DNA of 7,517 nt from Planctomycetota bacterium (GCA_026692885.1 JAPLNJ010000957.1:1-7517); one strand, 5' to 3'; shown: positions 1 through 6,769, numbered from the stretch's first letter. Notes: a model not told the origin generated them from the sequence alone. Numbers and translations: made by a program.

Positions 1-150
1 ACGTTGCGAACTGCTGTCATTGCTGGCAACGAGGCGGGGGGCTGGTGGCTGAGCCTAAGCGAAGCCCCAGTCCACTGTCGCTGGGGCTTCGCTTAGGCTC
101 AGCCACCAGCCACCCGCATCGTTGCCAGCAATGACAGCAGTTCGCAACGT
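1..150. repeat. Long inverted repeat (70-bp arms, 10-nt loop)
   Basis: Bases 1-70 and 81-150 are reverse complements at 68 of 70 positions; the two differences face bases 33 and 39. The 10-nt spacer is 71-80. Transcribed, this would give a single hairpin of about 150 nt. Both arms are open in some frames, but this reflects the repeat and I see no gene here. The left arm starts at base 1, so the element may extend beyond the window. It is most likely a copy of a dispersed planctomycete palindromic repeat; its function is unknown. Confidence 0.9.
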
Positions 151-171
151 TGCGATCAAGGTCCATGTTGT

Positions 172-219
172 GTAGGTCAGGCTTTCCAGCCTGACGTTAG
201 GCTGGAAAGCCTGGCCTAC
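172..219. repeat. Inverted repeat, 21-bp arms, upstream of fucU
   Basis: Arms 172-192 and 199-219 are complementary at 20 of 21 positions around a 6-nt loop. Translated on the minus strand it reads as a QAFQP-type peptide, which I recall as a frequent spurious protein fragment in planctomycete annotations. It lies about 30 nt before the fucU start, so it may fall in the 5' leader of that gene. No promoter hexamers stand out between it and the start codon. Confidence 0.85.
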
Positions 220-250
220 TTGGTCGCAGCCCACGTTAGGAGTTCTAGGC

Positions 251-682
251 ATGTTGAAAGGTATCCCTGCGGCGATTTCTCCCGATCTGATGTTCACGCT
301 GATGAACATGGGACACGGGGACGAGATCGTGTTGGCCGATGGTAATTTCCCCGCCGATTCCCACGCGCAACGGCTGGTGCGGGCGGACGGGCTGAGTGTT
401 CCGGATGTGCTGGCAGCGATTTTGCAGTTCTTCCCCCTGGATCGCTACGTTGACGCTGCTGCGTTCGTGATGCAGCCGGTCGCAGGCGATCCGCCCCTGC
501 CGCCGATCTGGAAACGTTTCGGCGAACTGCTGGACGCTAGTGAGGGTCAGCGGGTGGAGTTAAAGGAGATCGAGCGTTTCGCCTTTTACGAGCGGGCGAA
601 ACAAGCCTACGCCGTCGTGGCGACCAGCGAAACGGCGCTGTACGCCAACCTGATCCTGAAGAAGGGCGTGGTCGTCCAGTAG
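251..682 (+). CDS. fucU: L-fucose mutarotase / RbsD-FucU family protein
   Basis: This 143-aa protein matches the RbsD/FucU family over its full length (E. coli FucU is about 140 aa). These cytoplasmic enzymes interconvert alpha and beta anomers of a sugar so that it can enter catabolism; FucU acts on L-fucose, RbsD on ribose. The N-terminus MLKGIPAAISPDL, the family motif MGHGDEIVLADGNFPA (residues 20-35, with His22 and Asp30), RADGL (44-48), RFAFYERA (109-116) and the C-terminal YANLILKKGV (131-140) are all FucU-like. The FYERA segment favours FucU over RbsD. The ATG is preceded by AGGAG at 238-242, 8 nt away, which supports this start. No other fucose gene is visible, so it stands alone between repeats and the true sugar is uncertain. 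Confidence 0.92.
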   Translation: MLKGIPAAISPDLMFTLMNMGHGDEIVLADGNFPADSHAQRLVRADGLSVPDVLAAILQFFPLDRYVDAAAFVMQPVAGDPPLPPIWKRFGELLDASEGQRVELKEIERFAFYERAKQAYAVVATSETALYANLILKKGVVVQ

Positions 683-699
683 GGTGGGCTGTGCCCACC
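683..699. terminator. Hairpin directly after fucU (possible terminator or repeat)
   Basis: A perfect 7-bp stem (683-689 with 693-699) with a 3-nt loop begins at the base after the fucU stop codon. There is no T-run after it, so it is not a classical intrinsic terminator. The motif GGTGGGC...GCCCACC also resembles a short dispersed repeat. It could stabilise the 3' end of the fucU mRNA. Confidence 0.4.
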
Positions 700-720
700 A
701 GTCCTCTGTGCTGGCCGCGT

Positions 721-930
721 TTATTGAGTCCTGCGCAGCCCTTGAGTCCTAGGTTGCCAAGGGCATGGGAGGGCGAGGCCCCTGCATGGGAGGGCGAGGC
801 TCCTGCATGGGAGGGCGAGGTTCCTGCCGAGCCGGAGCGGGCCGTCAGGGACGGCCCACGGCTCCGCGGGAGCGTCGTCCTCCCAATCCACATGCTCTCG
901 TTTTCCATTGGCAACCTTAGGACTCAATAA
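721..930. repeat. Composite repeat with inverted ends, abutting bioB
   Basis: The ends are inverted. Bases 721-732 pair perfectly with 919-930, and 742-760 pair with 908-927 with one bulged base. TTGAGTCCT therefore occurs twice on the left (724-732 and 742-750) against one partner on the right. Inside are a 21-bp tandem repeat and a G/C-rich hairpin with an 8-bp stem (839-846 with 850-857). No transposase is encoded. Reading frames across it, such as plus 691-930, give GEAPA/AGASPSH-type peptides that I regard as spurious. It resembles a MITE-like or dispersed palindromic element; no target-site duplication is obvious. Confidence 0.8.
763..825. repeat. Three tandem copies of a 21-bp unit
   Basis: Units at 763-783, 784-804 and 805-825 begin GCATGGGAGGGCGAGG and differ only in the two bases before the closing CCT (CC, CT, TT). 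The period is a multiple of three, so every frame stays open across it and gives false coding signal. It is part of the larger repeat 721-930. Confidence 0.92.
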
Positions 931-938
931 GATTCCCC

Positions 939-2009
939 ATGTCACAAACGCTGACGCCGGAACCCGCATCTGACGCCGTTGTGGACACCTGCTGGCAGTC
1001 ACTGGCCACGCGTGTGCTGGAGGGCCAGCGGCTGACCGAAGCGGAAGGGTTGGGCATCCTGCGATCCTCCGACGACGAGTTACTGGAGCTGCTCGGCGCC
1101 GCCTTTCGCATCCGGCGGCGATATTTCGGCAAGACGGTCCAGTTGCACTTCCTGATCAATGCCAAGAGCGGGTTGTGCCCCGAGGATTGCTCGTACTGCT
1201 CGCAGTCCAAAGCCTCGGAAGCGGTGATCCCCCGCTACACCATCCTGGATCGCGACCAGTTGTTGGAAGGTGCCCGGCTGGCGTCCGAGCAGCAGGCGAA
1301 AACGTATTGCATCGTGATCTCCGCGCGCAGACCAAACGAGCGGGAACTGCAAGCGATCGAGGAGATCGTTCGCGACATCAAGTCGCGCTACGACTTGAAG
1401 ATCTGCACGTCGCTGGGCCTGGTCACTCAGGAGCAAGCGGTTCGGTTGAAAGCCTGCGGGGTGGACCGCGTCAATCACAATCTCAACACCAGCCGCCAAT
1501 ACTACGACCAGATCTGCACGACGCACACCTTCCAGGACCGCCTGGACACGCTCCGGGCCGTGCGGACAGCCGGCCTGGAAATCTGTTCCGGCGGCATTGT
1601 CGGTATGGGCGAACAGGACTTGGACGTGGTGCGGATGGCGTTCGAACTGCGAGAGATCGGTGTCGAGTCGATTCCGGTCAATTTTCTAATTCCGATCGAC
1701 GGCACGCCGCACGCCGACACCTGCCGCCTGAATCCGCGGTACTGCCTGAAGGTGCTGGCCTTGTTTCGGTTCGCCAATCCCGATCGCGAGCTCCGCATCG
1801 CAGCCGGCCGTGAATTGCATCTCGGCAGCCTGCAAGCGTTGGGGCTGTACGCGGCCAACTCGATCTTCGTCGGCGACTACCTCACGACCCAAGGCCAGCC
1901 GCCGGAGGCCGATTACCGGATGATCGAGGACCTGGGCTTCGCGGTCACGCGGACCCAGGAACTCGTCCTGCACGGCGGCCGGACAGCCGCGACTCACACC
2001 TTGCCGTAG
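939..2009 (+). CDS. bioB: Biotin synthase
   Basis: This 356-aa radical-SAM enzyme inserts sulfur into dethiobiotin, the last step of biotin synthesis, in the cytoplasm. The SAM-binding [4Fe-4S] cluster motif CxxxCxxC is at Cys80, Cys84 and Cys87 ([13 protein letters not shown]). The cysteines expected to hold the [2Fe-2S] sulfur-donor cluster are Cys124 (KTYCIV), Cys156 (LKICTSLG) and Cys216 (EICSGGIVG), with the matching Arg in RIAAGRE (286-292). YNHNLD-like VNHNLNTS (178-185) and [11 protein letters not shown] (305-315) also fit the family. The first 20 residues or so extend beyond B. subtilis BioB, but homology to the Bacillus-type N-terminus resumes near Trp19. No good Shine-Dalgarno precedes the ATG; the upstream repeat ends only 8 nt before it. 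The gene stands alone, with no other bio gene in view. Its 3' end overlaps leuD, which runs the other way. Confidence 0.97.
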   Translation: MSQTLTPEPASDAVVDTCWQSLATRVLEGQRLTEAEGLGILRSSDDELLELLGAAFRIRRRYFGKTVQLHFLINAKSGLCPEDCSYCSQSKASEAVIPRYTILDRDQLLEGARLASEQQAKTYCIVISARRPNERELQAIEEIVRDIKSRYDLKICTSLGLVTQEQAVRLKACGVDRVNHNLNTSRQYYDQICTTHTFQDRLDTLRAVRTAGLEICSGGIVGMGEQDLDVVRMAFELREIGVESIPVNFLIPIDGTPHADTCRLNPRYCLKVLALFRFANPDRELRIAAGRELHLGSLQALGLYAANSIFVGDYLTTQGQPPEADYRMIEDLGFAVTRTQELVLHGGRTAATHTLP

Positions 2010-2587
2010 GCCACTTCATACGCCGAGATCTTGTCAACGTGTTGCAGGGTCAGGCCGATGTCGTCCAGACCGTTCAGCAGACAATGACGGCGGAAGTCGT
2101 CGACCTCAAACCGCAGCACGAGCCCGTTGTCGTCACCGACCGTGCACTTGGTCAAATCGACGGTCAGCTGGTAACCGGGATGCTGCTGGAAGTTCTGAAA
2201 CAGCGTCTCGATCGTTGGTTCATCGAGTCGGATGGGCAGCACGCCGTTCTTGAAGCAGTTGTTGTAGAAGATGTCCGCAAAGCTGGGTGCCAGGACGACC
2301 CGGAATCCGTAGTTCTCCAAGGCCCAGACCGCATGCTCGCGGCTGGAACCGCAACCGAAATTGCGGCGGGCGACCAGGATCGAGGCACCACGAACCGCCG
2401 TCCGGTTCAATTCGAAGTCGGGATTCTCCGAACCGTCTTCGCGGTATCGCCAATCGAAGAACAGCAGCGTTTCGTACCCGCTACGTTCGATCCGTTTGAG
2501 GAACTGCTTGGGAATGATCTGGTCGGTATCGACGTCCGCTCGGTCCATGACCGCGACCAAGCCGGAATGGATGGTGAATGGTTGCAT
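1994..2587 (-). CDS. leuD: 3-isopropylmalate dehydratase small subunit
   Basis: This is the small (swivel-domain) subunit of isopropylmalate isomerase, which with LeuC converts 2-isopropylmalate to 3-isopropylmalate in leucine synthesis (cytoplasm). From ATG 2587 the protein has 197 aa, against 201 in E. coli. Family landmarks are [13 protein letters not shown] (residues 18-30), FDWRY (44-48), [15 protein letters not shown] (76-90), [13 protein letters not shown] (100-112), [19 protein letters not shown] (165-183) and a typical C-terminus. A GTG at 2632 would extend it by 15 residues, but that start would lie inside leuC and the extra residues are not family-like. ATG 2587 has AGGGG (plus-strand 2596-2600) 8 nt upstream and follows the leuC stop by 26 nt, so the two are surely cotranscribed. 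The stop lies inside the end of bioB. Confidence 0.96.
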   Translation of the reverse strand: MQPFTIHSGLVAVMDRADVDTDQIIPKQFLKRIERSGYETLLFFDWRYREDGSENPDFELNRTAVRGASILVARRNFGCGSSREHAVWALENYGFRVVLAPSFADIFYNNCFKNGVLPIRLDEPTIETLFQNFQQHPGYQLTVDLTKCTVGDDNGLVLRFEVDDFRRHCLLNGLDDIGLTLQHVDKISAYEVAYGKV

Positions 2588-2613
2588 CTGGCTTTCCCCT
2601 GTCAATTTGGCAT

Positions 2614-4032
2614 CTAGCTCTTGTAGTCCCACTGGCGGATATCGACGAAATGTCCGCGGATTGCCGCGGCTGCGGCCATGGCGGGCGACACTAGGTGCGT
2701 GCGTCCACCCTTGCCCTGACGGCCCTCGAAATTACGATTGCTGGTCGCCGCGCACCGCTCGCCAGGGGCCAGTTTGTCGGGGTTCATCGCCAAGCACATG
2801 CTGCACCCGGCTTCGCGCCACTCGAGACCGGATTCCTGAAAGATGCGGTGTAACCCCTCGGCCTCCGCCTGGATTTTCACTTGGCCGCTGCCCGGCACGA
2901 CCAGCGTGCGGACGCCCTTGGCGACGCGGTGGCCTTTGACCACCGCCGCCGCGGCCCGCAGATCTTCGATCCGACCGTTGGTGCACGAACCGATGAAGAC
3001 GCAGTCCACCTGGACCTCGGTCAACGGCGTCCCCGCCTGCAAGCCCATGTACTCCAACGCCCGTTCGGCAGTTTTGCGGACCGTCTCGTCCATGCAGTCC
3101 GCGGGATTGGGCACATTGTCGGTGACCGCCGCGACCTGACCGGGTGTGGTGCCCCAGGTCACTTGCGGCGAGATGTTTGCGGCGTCGAACGTCCGAGTCT
3201 TGTCGTAGACGGCTGCTGCGTCCGACGGCAGCGTCTGCCAACGCTCCACGGCAGCCGCGTAGTCGACCGGGGCGAACTCCCGCCCGCGCAGGTAATCGAA
3301 CGTGGTCTGATCCGGGGCGATCAGCCCGGCCCGTGCACCGGCTTCGATGGTCATGTTGCAGACCGTCATACGCTCCTCCATGCTCAATGCTCGGATGGCG
3401 CTGCCGGTGTACTCCAACACGTAACCGGCTCCGCCGGACGTCGTGAGCTGGCCGATCAGGTACAGGATCAGGTCTTTGGCGGTGACACCGGGGGCCAGCC
3501 GACCGTCGACCCGCAGTTCGAACGTCTGGGGCCTGTACTGCAGCAGTGTTTGAGTCGCCAACACATGCTCCACTTCGCTGGTGCCGATGCCGAAAGCCAG
3601 CGCCCCAAAGGCTCCGTGCGTGGCCGTGTGGCTGTCGCCACAGACGATCGTCAGACCCGGCTGGGTCAGCCCCAACTCGGGACCGATCACGTGGACAATC
3701 CCCTGTTTGGGGTCGTGGATGTCATACAGGTGAATCCCGAACTCAGCGCAGTTCTGTCGCAAAGCCTCGATCTGTTGCAGCGCAATCGGGTCGGTGATCG
3801 GCAACGAGCGGGCGGTCGTGGGCACATTGTGGTCCGCCGTGGCCATGTTGCGACCCGGCCGGCGCACCTTGCGGCCCGTCAGTCGCAAGCCTTCGAAGGC
3901 TTGGGCGCTGGTGACCTCGTGGACCAGTTGCAGGTCGATGTACAGGATCGTTTGCTGATTGGGTTCGGCGTGGACGATGTGGTCGTCCCAGATCTTTTCG
4001 AACAGTGTGCGGGGTTGAGCGTTGGGCGTCAT
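2614..4032 (-). CDS. leuC: 3-isopropylmalate dehydratase large subunit
   Basis: This is the aconitase-family catalytic subunit of isopropylmalate isomerase, partner of the adjacent leuD, in cytoplasmic leucine synthesis. From ATG 4032 it has 472 aa, against 466 in E. coli. The three [4Fe-4S] ligands are Cys350 (FIGSCTNGR) and Cys410 and Cys413 ([10 protein letters not shown]). Other conserved stretches are [77 protein letters not shown] and [10 protein letters not shown] near the end. A TTG at 4056 could add 8 residues, but the family N-terminus (RTLFEKIWD) sits just after Met 4032, so I prefer the ATG. Neither start has a clear Shine-Dalgarno. The gene is the first of a leuC-leuD pair. A long open frame on the opposite strand (2881-4047) is a GC-bias shadow. 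Confidence 0.97.
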   Translation of the reverse strand: MTPNAQPRTLFEKIWDDHIVHAEPNQQTILYIDLQLVHEVTSAQAFEGLRLTGRKVRRPGRNMATADHNVPTTARSLPITDPIALQQIEALRQNCAEFGIHLYDIHDPKQGIVHVIGPELGLTQPGLTIVCGDSHTATHGAFGALAFGIGTSEVEHVLATQTLLQYRPQTFELRVDGRLAPGVTAKDLILYLIGQLTTSGGAGYVLEYTGSAIRALSMEERMTVCNMTIEAGARAGLIAPDQTTFDYLRGREFAPVDYAAAVERWQTLPSDAAAVYDKTRTFDAANISPQVTWGTTPGQVAAVTDNVPNPADCMDETVRKTAERALEYMGLQAGTPLTEVQVDCVFIGSCTNGRIEDLRAAAAVVKGHRVAKGVRTLVVPGSGQVKIQAEAEGLHRIFQESGLEWREAGCSMCLAMNPDKLAPGERCAATSNRNFEGRQGKGGRTHLVSPAMAAAAAIRGHFVDIRQWDYKS

Positions 4033-4106
4033 GGTTCTGTCGGCTAGGGGTTTCAAGTTGGTTGTCGTCGGCCGGGATTAACGTGTGTGGCCGAGGCGTT
4101 CCGCTG

Positions 4107-4112
4107 AATATA
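4107..4112 (-). promoter_or_regulatory. Weak candidate -10 box upstream of leuCD
   Basis: On the minus strand this hexamer reads TATATT (5 of 6 to TATAAT), about 75 nt before the leuC ATG. It lies in the loop of a 5-bp stem (4101-4105 with 4112-4116). No good -35 hexamer is found 16-18 nt upstream, so this is only a suggestion. No leucine-codon-rich leader peptide, T-box or riboswitch-like fold is evident in 4033-4285. Confidence 0.2.
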
Positions 4113-4285
4113 GCGGATGCGAGTGAAATTGGGGAGCGGGGCGTGGAATCGTTCGAGGTGATTCGCCAGAACCAGCAGGCGGTGAACACCAAACTGTAGG
4201 GATCGTTGGCACCCATTCAGGAGAATTCGGGCAGATCCACGGGCAGGCCGACTCGCATGAAGAACCTGGTATACAGGGATACGAT

Positions 4286-4570
4286 TCAGGCATCCGGCAA
4301 TTCCTCCGGCAGGATTACGCTGGGTGCAATTGAGCCGCCATCGACGGCGTGGCCCCGAATCGATTCCCACTGAAAGGGCATGCGGAACACCGCCTCCTGC
4401 TCGACGTCGAGCCAGTTCGGCGGGCACGAATCAGCGGACTCCTTGGTCGGTCCTCGGTCCGCAGCGGGCGCGAGCGTCACGAGAACCTCTTGGCCCTCCA
4501 GGTCAGCAAGCGATTCGCAAAAACGGAGTTGGCCGTGGGTGACTAGCGCTGGGAAAGCTTTGACTGACAT
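4286..4570 (-). CDS. Small uncharacterised protein
   Basis: This is a 94-aa frame from ATG 4570, with GGAG (plus-strand 4578-4581) 7 nt upstream, one of the better ribosome sites in the window. The protein is acidic and soluble with no membrane segment or signal peptide. It starts MSVKAFPALVTHGQLRF, continues EGQEVLVTLAP (about residues 24-34), and has WLDVEQEAVFRMP in the second half and a PEELPDA tail. The N-terminal half looks like the short beta-strand layout of AbrB/DUF104-like antitoxins (a ligand of the 'GQ.LR...L..GQEV.VTL' kind), but that is a resemblance only. I recall similar planctomycete hypothetical proteins but cannot name a family. No convincing partner toxin follows on the same strand. 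It is divergent from the caspase gene. Confidence 0.6.
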   Translation of the reverse strand: MSVKAFPALVTHGQLRFCESLADLEGQEVLVTLAPAADRGPTKESADSCPPNWLDVEQEAVFRMPFQWESIRGHAVDGGSIAPSVILPEELPDA

Positions 4571-4893
4571 CGTGGTGCTCCAACCGTGGAAGTTCAAGAC
4601 TAGCATTTTACGCGACCCGCCGATCTCCGGCGATAGGTCTTGTCGAACCTCGGCGCGACTGAACGGTTGGCGCAGACAGCGAACGCCGCGAGTCCGTCAC
4701 GAACGCGGGGGCGTTCGGCCGGATCGCGAGGCCTTCGAGCACATTGCCTGGCCTGGCTATCAGGCCGCCTTCGAAAACCTGCCCGCCTGGGCGCAGCAGG
4801 CTGCGCATAGATCGTACGCAGCTGAGCTATTGCTACGGCGAAGCGGGCGGGATAGATTCACTTGAGCAGAGACCACTTCCAGGAGTCTTTTCC
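4571..4893. other. Divergent intergenic spacer with possible toxin-gene remnant
   Basis: This 323-bp stretch separates the small minus-strand gene from the caspase gene and must hold both promoters, although I cannot point to convincing -35/-10 pairs. It contains small hairpins at 4701-4716 (6-bp stem) and 4791-4806 (6-bp stem). A plus-strand reading frame at 4728-4862 gives a peptide, PGYQAAFENLPAWAQQAAHRSYA, that resembles the start of RelE/HigB-like toxins but has no start codon or full domain. No complete gene is seen. Confidence 0.5.
4881..4885 (+). promoter_or_regulatory. Shine-Dalgarno site fixing the caspase start
   Basis: AGGAG lies 8 nt before ATG 4894. It decides the start against an in-frame ATG at 4744 that would add 50 residues in front of a clear signal peptide and lacks such a site. 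Confidence 0.8.
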
Positions 4894-6258
4894 ATGCCCC
4901 GACGAACGCCTCTCTTAGTGTGTCACACCACCGCCGTACGCCGGTGGCAAACTGCGGGGTGGCTACTCGCTCTGTGGACCAGCACCTGGTCTGTTTCGGC
5001 ACAGCAGCCGGGCGATACTGGCCGGAAGACCATCGTCCGGGGTAGCCCGGTGGTGGCCAAGCAGGCTCTAGTCATCGGCAACAGCGGTTACCCGGACGCC
5101 CCGTTGCGGTGTCCGGGCAACGATGCGGCCGACGTGGGCACCGCCTTGCAGGGACTGGGCTTCAAGGTGACGCAGAAGACAAATCTGAAACATGCGGAGC
5201 TGGAAGCCGCCATCCGGACCTTCGGCAGTCAGGTGCGGAAGGGCGACGTGGCCGTGTTTTACTTCAGCGGCCATGGGACGCAAGTGCAGGGCGTGAACTA
5301 CCTGATCCCCATCCAGATGGACGCCCAGTCGGAAGACGAGATCAAGTACAAGGCCGTGCCCGCCGACATGGTCTTGGACAAATTGGAGCGTGCCGGCAGC
5401 AGCGTGAACATCGTGATCCTGGACGCCTGCCGTAACAACCCGTTCAAGCGGTACCGGTCGCTGATGCAAGGACTAGCCACTATGTCGGCGCCGCAGGGCA
5501 CGCTGTTGGCCTACGCGACCGCGCCGGGCAGCGTGGCGTTGGATGGGGATGGCGACGCGCGCAACAGCCCCTACACCAAGCACTTGGTGCAGAGTCTCAA
5601 GGAACCCGGCCTGGATGTGGAACGCGTATTCAAGCGGGTGCGCGTGAACGTCTTGGACGAAACCAAGAATCGGCAGGTTCCGTGGGAGTCGTCGTCGCTG
5701 GTGGGCGAGTTCTTCTTCGTTCCTGCCCTGGCGGTAAGCACTCAACCCAAGTCACTCACGGCCGAGGTCACGGTGCGCGAGGTGGACGAACGCGGCCCGC
5801 TGGTATCCGGCGCGAAGGTTTCACTATGGTGGCGTTTTTCGGATGCCGGGTCGTCACGGGTCTTGGCGGAAGGGTCTACCGACAACAGCGGGATCGTTCG
5901 CTTGGTCGTCAGGCTGACGCCGGAGCAGCAGGCCCGAGGCGAGTTTGCGGCCCAGGCGTTGCGCGGGGCGACGAGAAAGTCGTTGCCTCTAACCTCGTTC
6001 CCTGCCACGACCCGCTTCAGTATGTACCTCCCGCGGCTTCCGTCGTCGCCGACAGCGCATGCCGCGCCGGTGGCAGGTTCCGTGATCGAAAACTCGCTCG
6101 GCATGAAGCTGGTGTTGATTCCGGCCGGCGCGTTCCTGATGGGTTCGCCGGACTCGGACCGCGAACCCACCAGCGGCGATCACCAAACCGTTCTATCTGG
6201 GCGTGTACGAGGTGACGCAGGCCCAATACCAGAAGGTCGTGGATACCAATCCGAGTGA
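4894..6258 (+). CDS. Secreted caspase-family (peptidase C14) protein, C-terminus frameshifted
   Basis: As read it is 454 aa. Residues 1-37 look like a signal peptide: arginines at 3, 4, 16 and 17, a hydrophobic AGWLLALW core (21-28) and VSA|QQ as likely cleavage. The protein should therefore act outside the cytoplasm. Residues about 56-280 form a caspase-like domain: KQALVIGNSGY strand, FYFSGHGTQ with catalytic His127, and VILDACRNNPF with catalytic Cys179, then the usual ARNSPYTKHL segment. Such proteases cleave after basic or acidic residues; the target here is unknown. Residues about 287-380 look like a beta-rich linker domain (VSGAKVSLWWR ... TDNSGIVRLVV). From about 398 a SUMF1 domain begins (NSLGMKLVLIPAGAFLMGSPDSD) but breaks off. 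After residue 424 the frame is wrong, and the last 30 residues are unrelated. The rest of SUMF1 follows in the +1 frame to 6769. With one base removed the protein would have 624 aa. It may be a pseudogene, or the shift may be a sequencing error. Confidence 0.88.
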   Translation: MPRRTPLLVCHTTAVRRWQTAGWLLALWTSTWSVSAQQPGDTGRKTIVRGSPVVAKQALVIGNSGYPDAPLRCPGNDAADVGTALQGLGFKVTQKTNLKHAELEAAIRTFGSQVRKGDVAVFYFSGHGTQVQGVNYLIPIQMDAQSEDEIKYKAVPADMVLDKLERAGSSVNIVILDACRNNPFKRYRSLMQGLATMSAPQGTLLAYATAPGSVALDGDGDARNSPYTKHLVQSLKEPGLDVERVFKRVRVNVLDETKNRQVPWESSSLVGEFFFVPALAVSTQPKSLTAEVTVREVDERGPLVSGAKVSLWWRFSDAGSSRVLAEGSTDNSGIVRLVVRLTPEQQARGEFAAQALRGATRKSLPLTSFPATTRFSMYLPRLPSSPTAHAAPVAGSVIENSLGMKLVLIPAGAFLMGSPDSDREPTSGDHQTVLSGRVRGDAGPIPEGRGYQSE

Positions 6259-6769
6259 CTTCAAGGGCGAATCCCTGCCGGTCGAGGAAGTCTCGTGGGA
6301 AGACGCGGTGGCGTTCTGCAAACGGCTATCGGATGTGGCTGAAGAGCGTGCGGCGGGGCGCACCTATCGTTTGCCGACAGAGGCCGAGTGGGAGTACGCT
6401 TGCCGGGCCGGCAGCACTAGCGAGTTTTCGTTCGGCGATTCCGAGGCGGAATTAGAGAAGTACGCCTGGTACGACAAGAACTCGGGCAACACGACGCATC
6501 CGGTGGGCGCGAAGCAGGCCAACGCCTGGGGGCTGTACGATATGCACGGCAACGTGGCCGAGTGGTGTGCGGACGGGTACGGTCCTTTTGCGGCGTGGCA
6601 GGTGATTGATCCGTCGGGGCCCGGCTTGGCCACGAACCGGGTGCTGCGTGGCGGGAGCTGGTACAACTACGGCAGGTGCTGCCGGTCGGCGTACCGCTTC
6701 AGGGCCGTCCTGGGCGGGCGGAACGTGCTCAACGGGTTCCGCGTGGCCGGAGTCCGGTCGGGTTCCTAG
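6203..6769 (+). CDS. SUMF1 / formylglycine-generating-enzyme-like domain, out-of-frame C-terminal half
   Basis: This is the continuation of the caspase gene in the next frame. Homology starts at about 6179 (ITKPFYLGVYEVTQAQYQKV), before any start codon. The first possible start is a GTG at 6203 with no ribosome site, so independent translation is unlikely. The 188 residues hold the SUMF1 series: PVEEVSWEDAVAFCKRLS, YRLPTEAEWEYACRAGS, GLYDMHGNVAEWCADGYG, RVLRGGSWYNYG and GFRVAGV. In true formylglycine-generating enzymes two cysteines near the end (human Cys336 and Cys341) do the oxidation. Here the first aligns with Asn in SWYNYGRCC and only the second is kept, so oxidase activity is not expected. 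In bacteria such non-catalytic copies are thought to be binding modules with a C-type-lectin-like fold. The frame is intact to its stop, which suggests a recent shift or an error. Confidence 0.85.
   Translation: MYEVTQAQYQKVVDTNPSDFKGESLPVEEVSWEDAVAFCKRLSDVAEERAAGRTYRLPTEAEWEYACRAGSTSEFSFGDSEAELEKYAWYDKNSGNTTHPVGAKQANAWGLYDMHGNVAEWCADGYGPFAAWQVIDPSGPGLATNRVLRGGSWYNYGRCCRSAYRFRAVLGGRNVLNGFRVAGVRSGS

Noticed and set aside
763..825. CRISPR-like array
   Set aside because: The units are directly adjacent with no spacers.
691..930. Plus-strand open frame of 79 codons with WEGEAPA repeats, and minus-strand frames over the same region
   Set aside because: The open frame comes from the 21-bp tandem unit and the inverted repeat; no ribosome site or family match.
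2585..2632. Upstream GTG start for leuD at 2632
   Set aside because: It lies inside leuC and adds residues not seen in the family; ATG 2587 has a better ribosome site and spacing.
2881..4047. 388-codon plus-strand open frame opposite leuC
   Set aside because: leuC is certain from its iron-sulfur cysteines and full-length similarity; the antisense frame is a GC-bias shadow with low-complexity, arginine-rich composition.
4030..4056. Upstream TTG start for leuC at 4056
   Set aside because: It adds 8 unconserved residues and has no ribosome site; the family N-terminus fits ATG 4032.
4053..4293. Minus-strand open frames downstream of the small 94-aa gene, one overlapping its stop by ATGA-like spacing, considered as partner toxin
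   Set aside because: Compositions are poor (many Pro, Ser, Arg and Cys), there is no ribosome site and no recognisable toxin motif.
4744..4893. Upstream ATG at 4744 for the caspase gene
   Set aside because: It would put 50 unrelated residues before a clear signal peptide; AGGAG 8 nt before 4894 marks the start.
6165..6190. Programmed ribosomal frameshift between caspase and SUMF1 halves
   Set aside because: No slippery heptamer, internal Shine-Dalgarno or stimulatory hairpin is apparent at the junction, and the linker residues seem shortened; an indel or read error is simpler.
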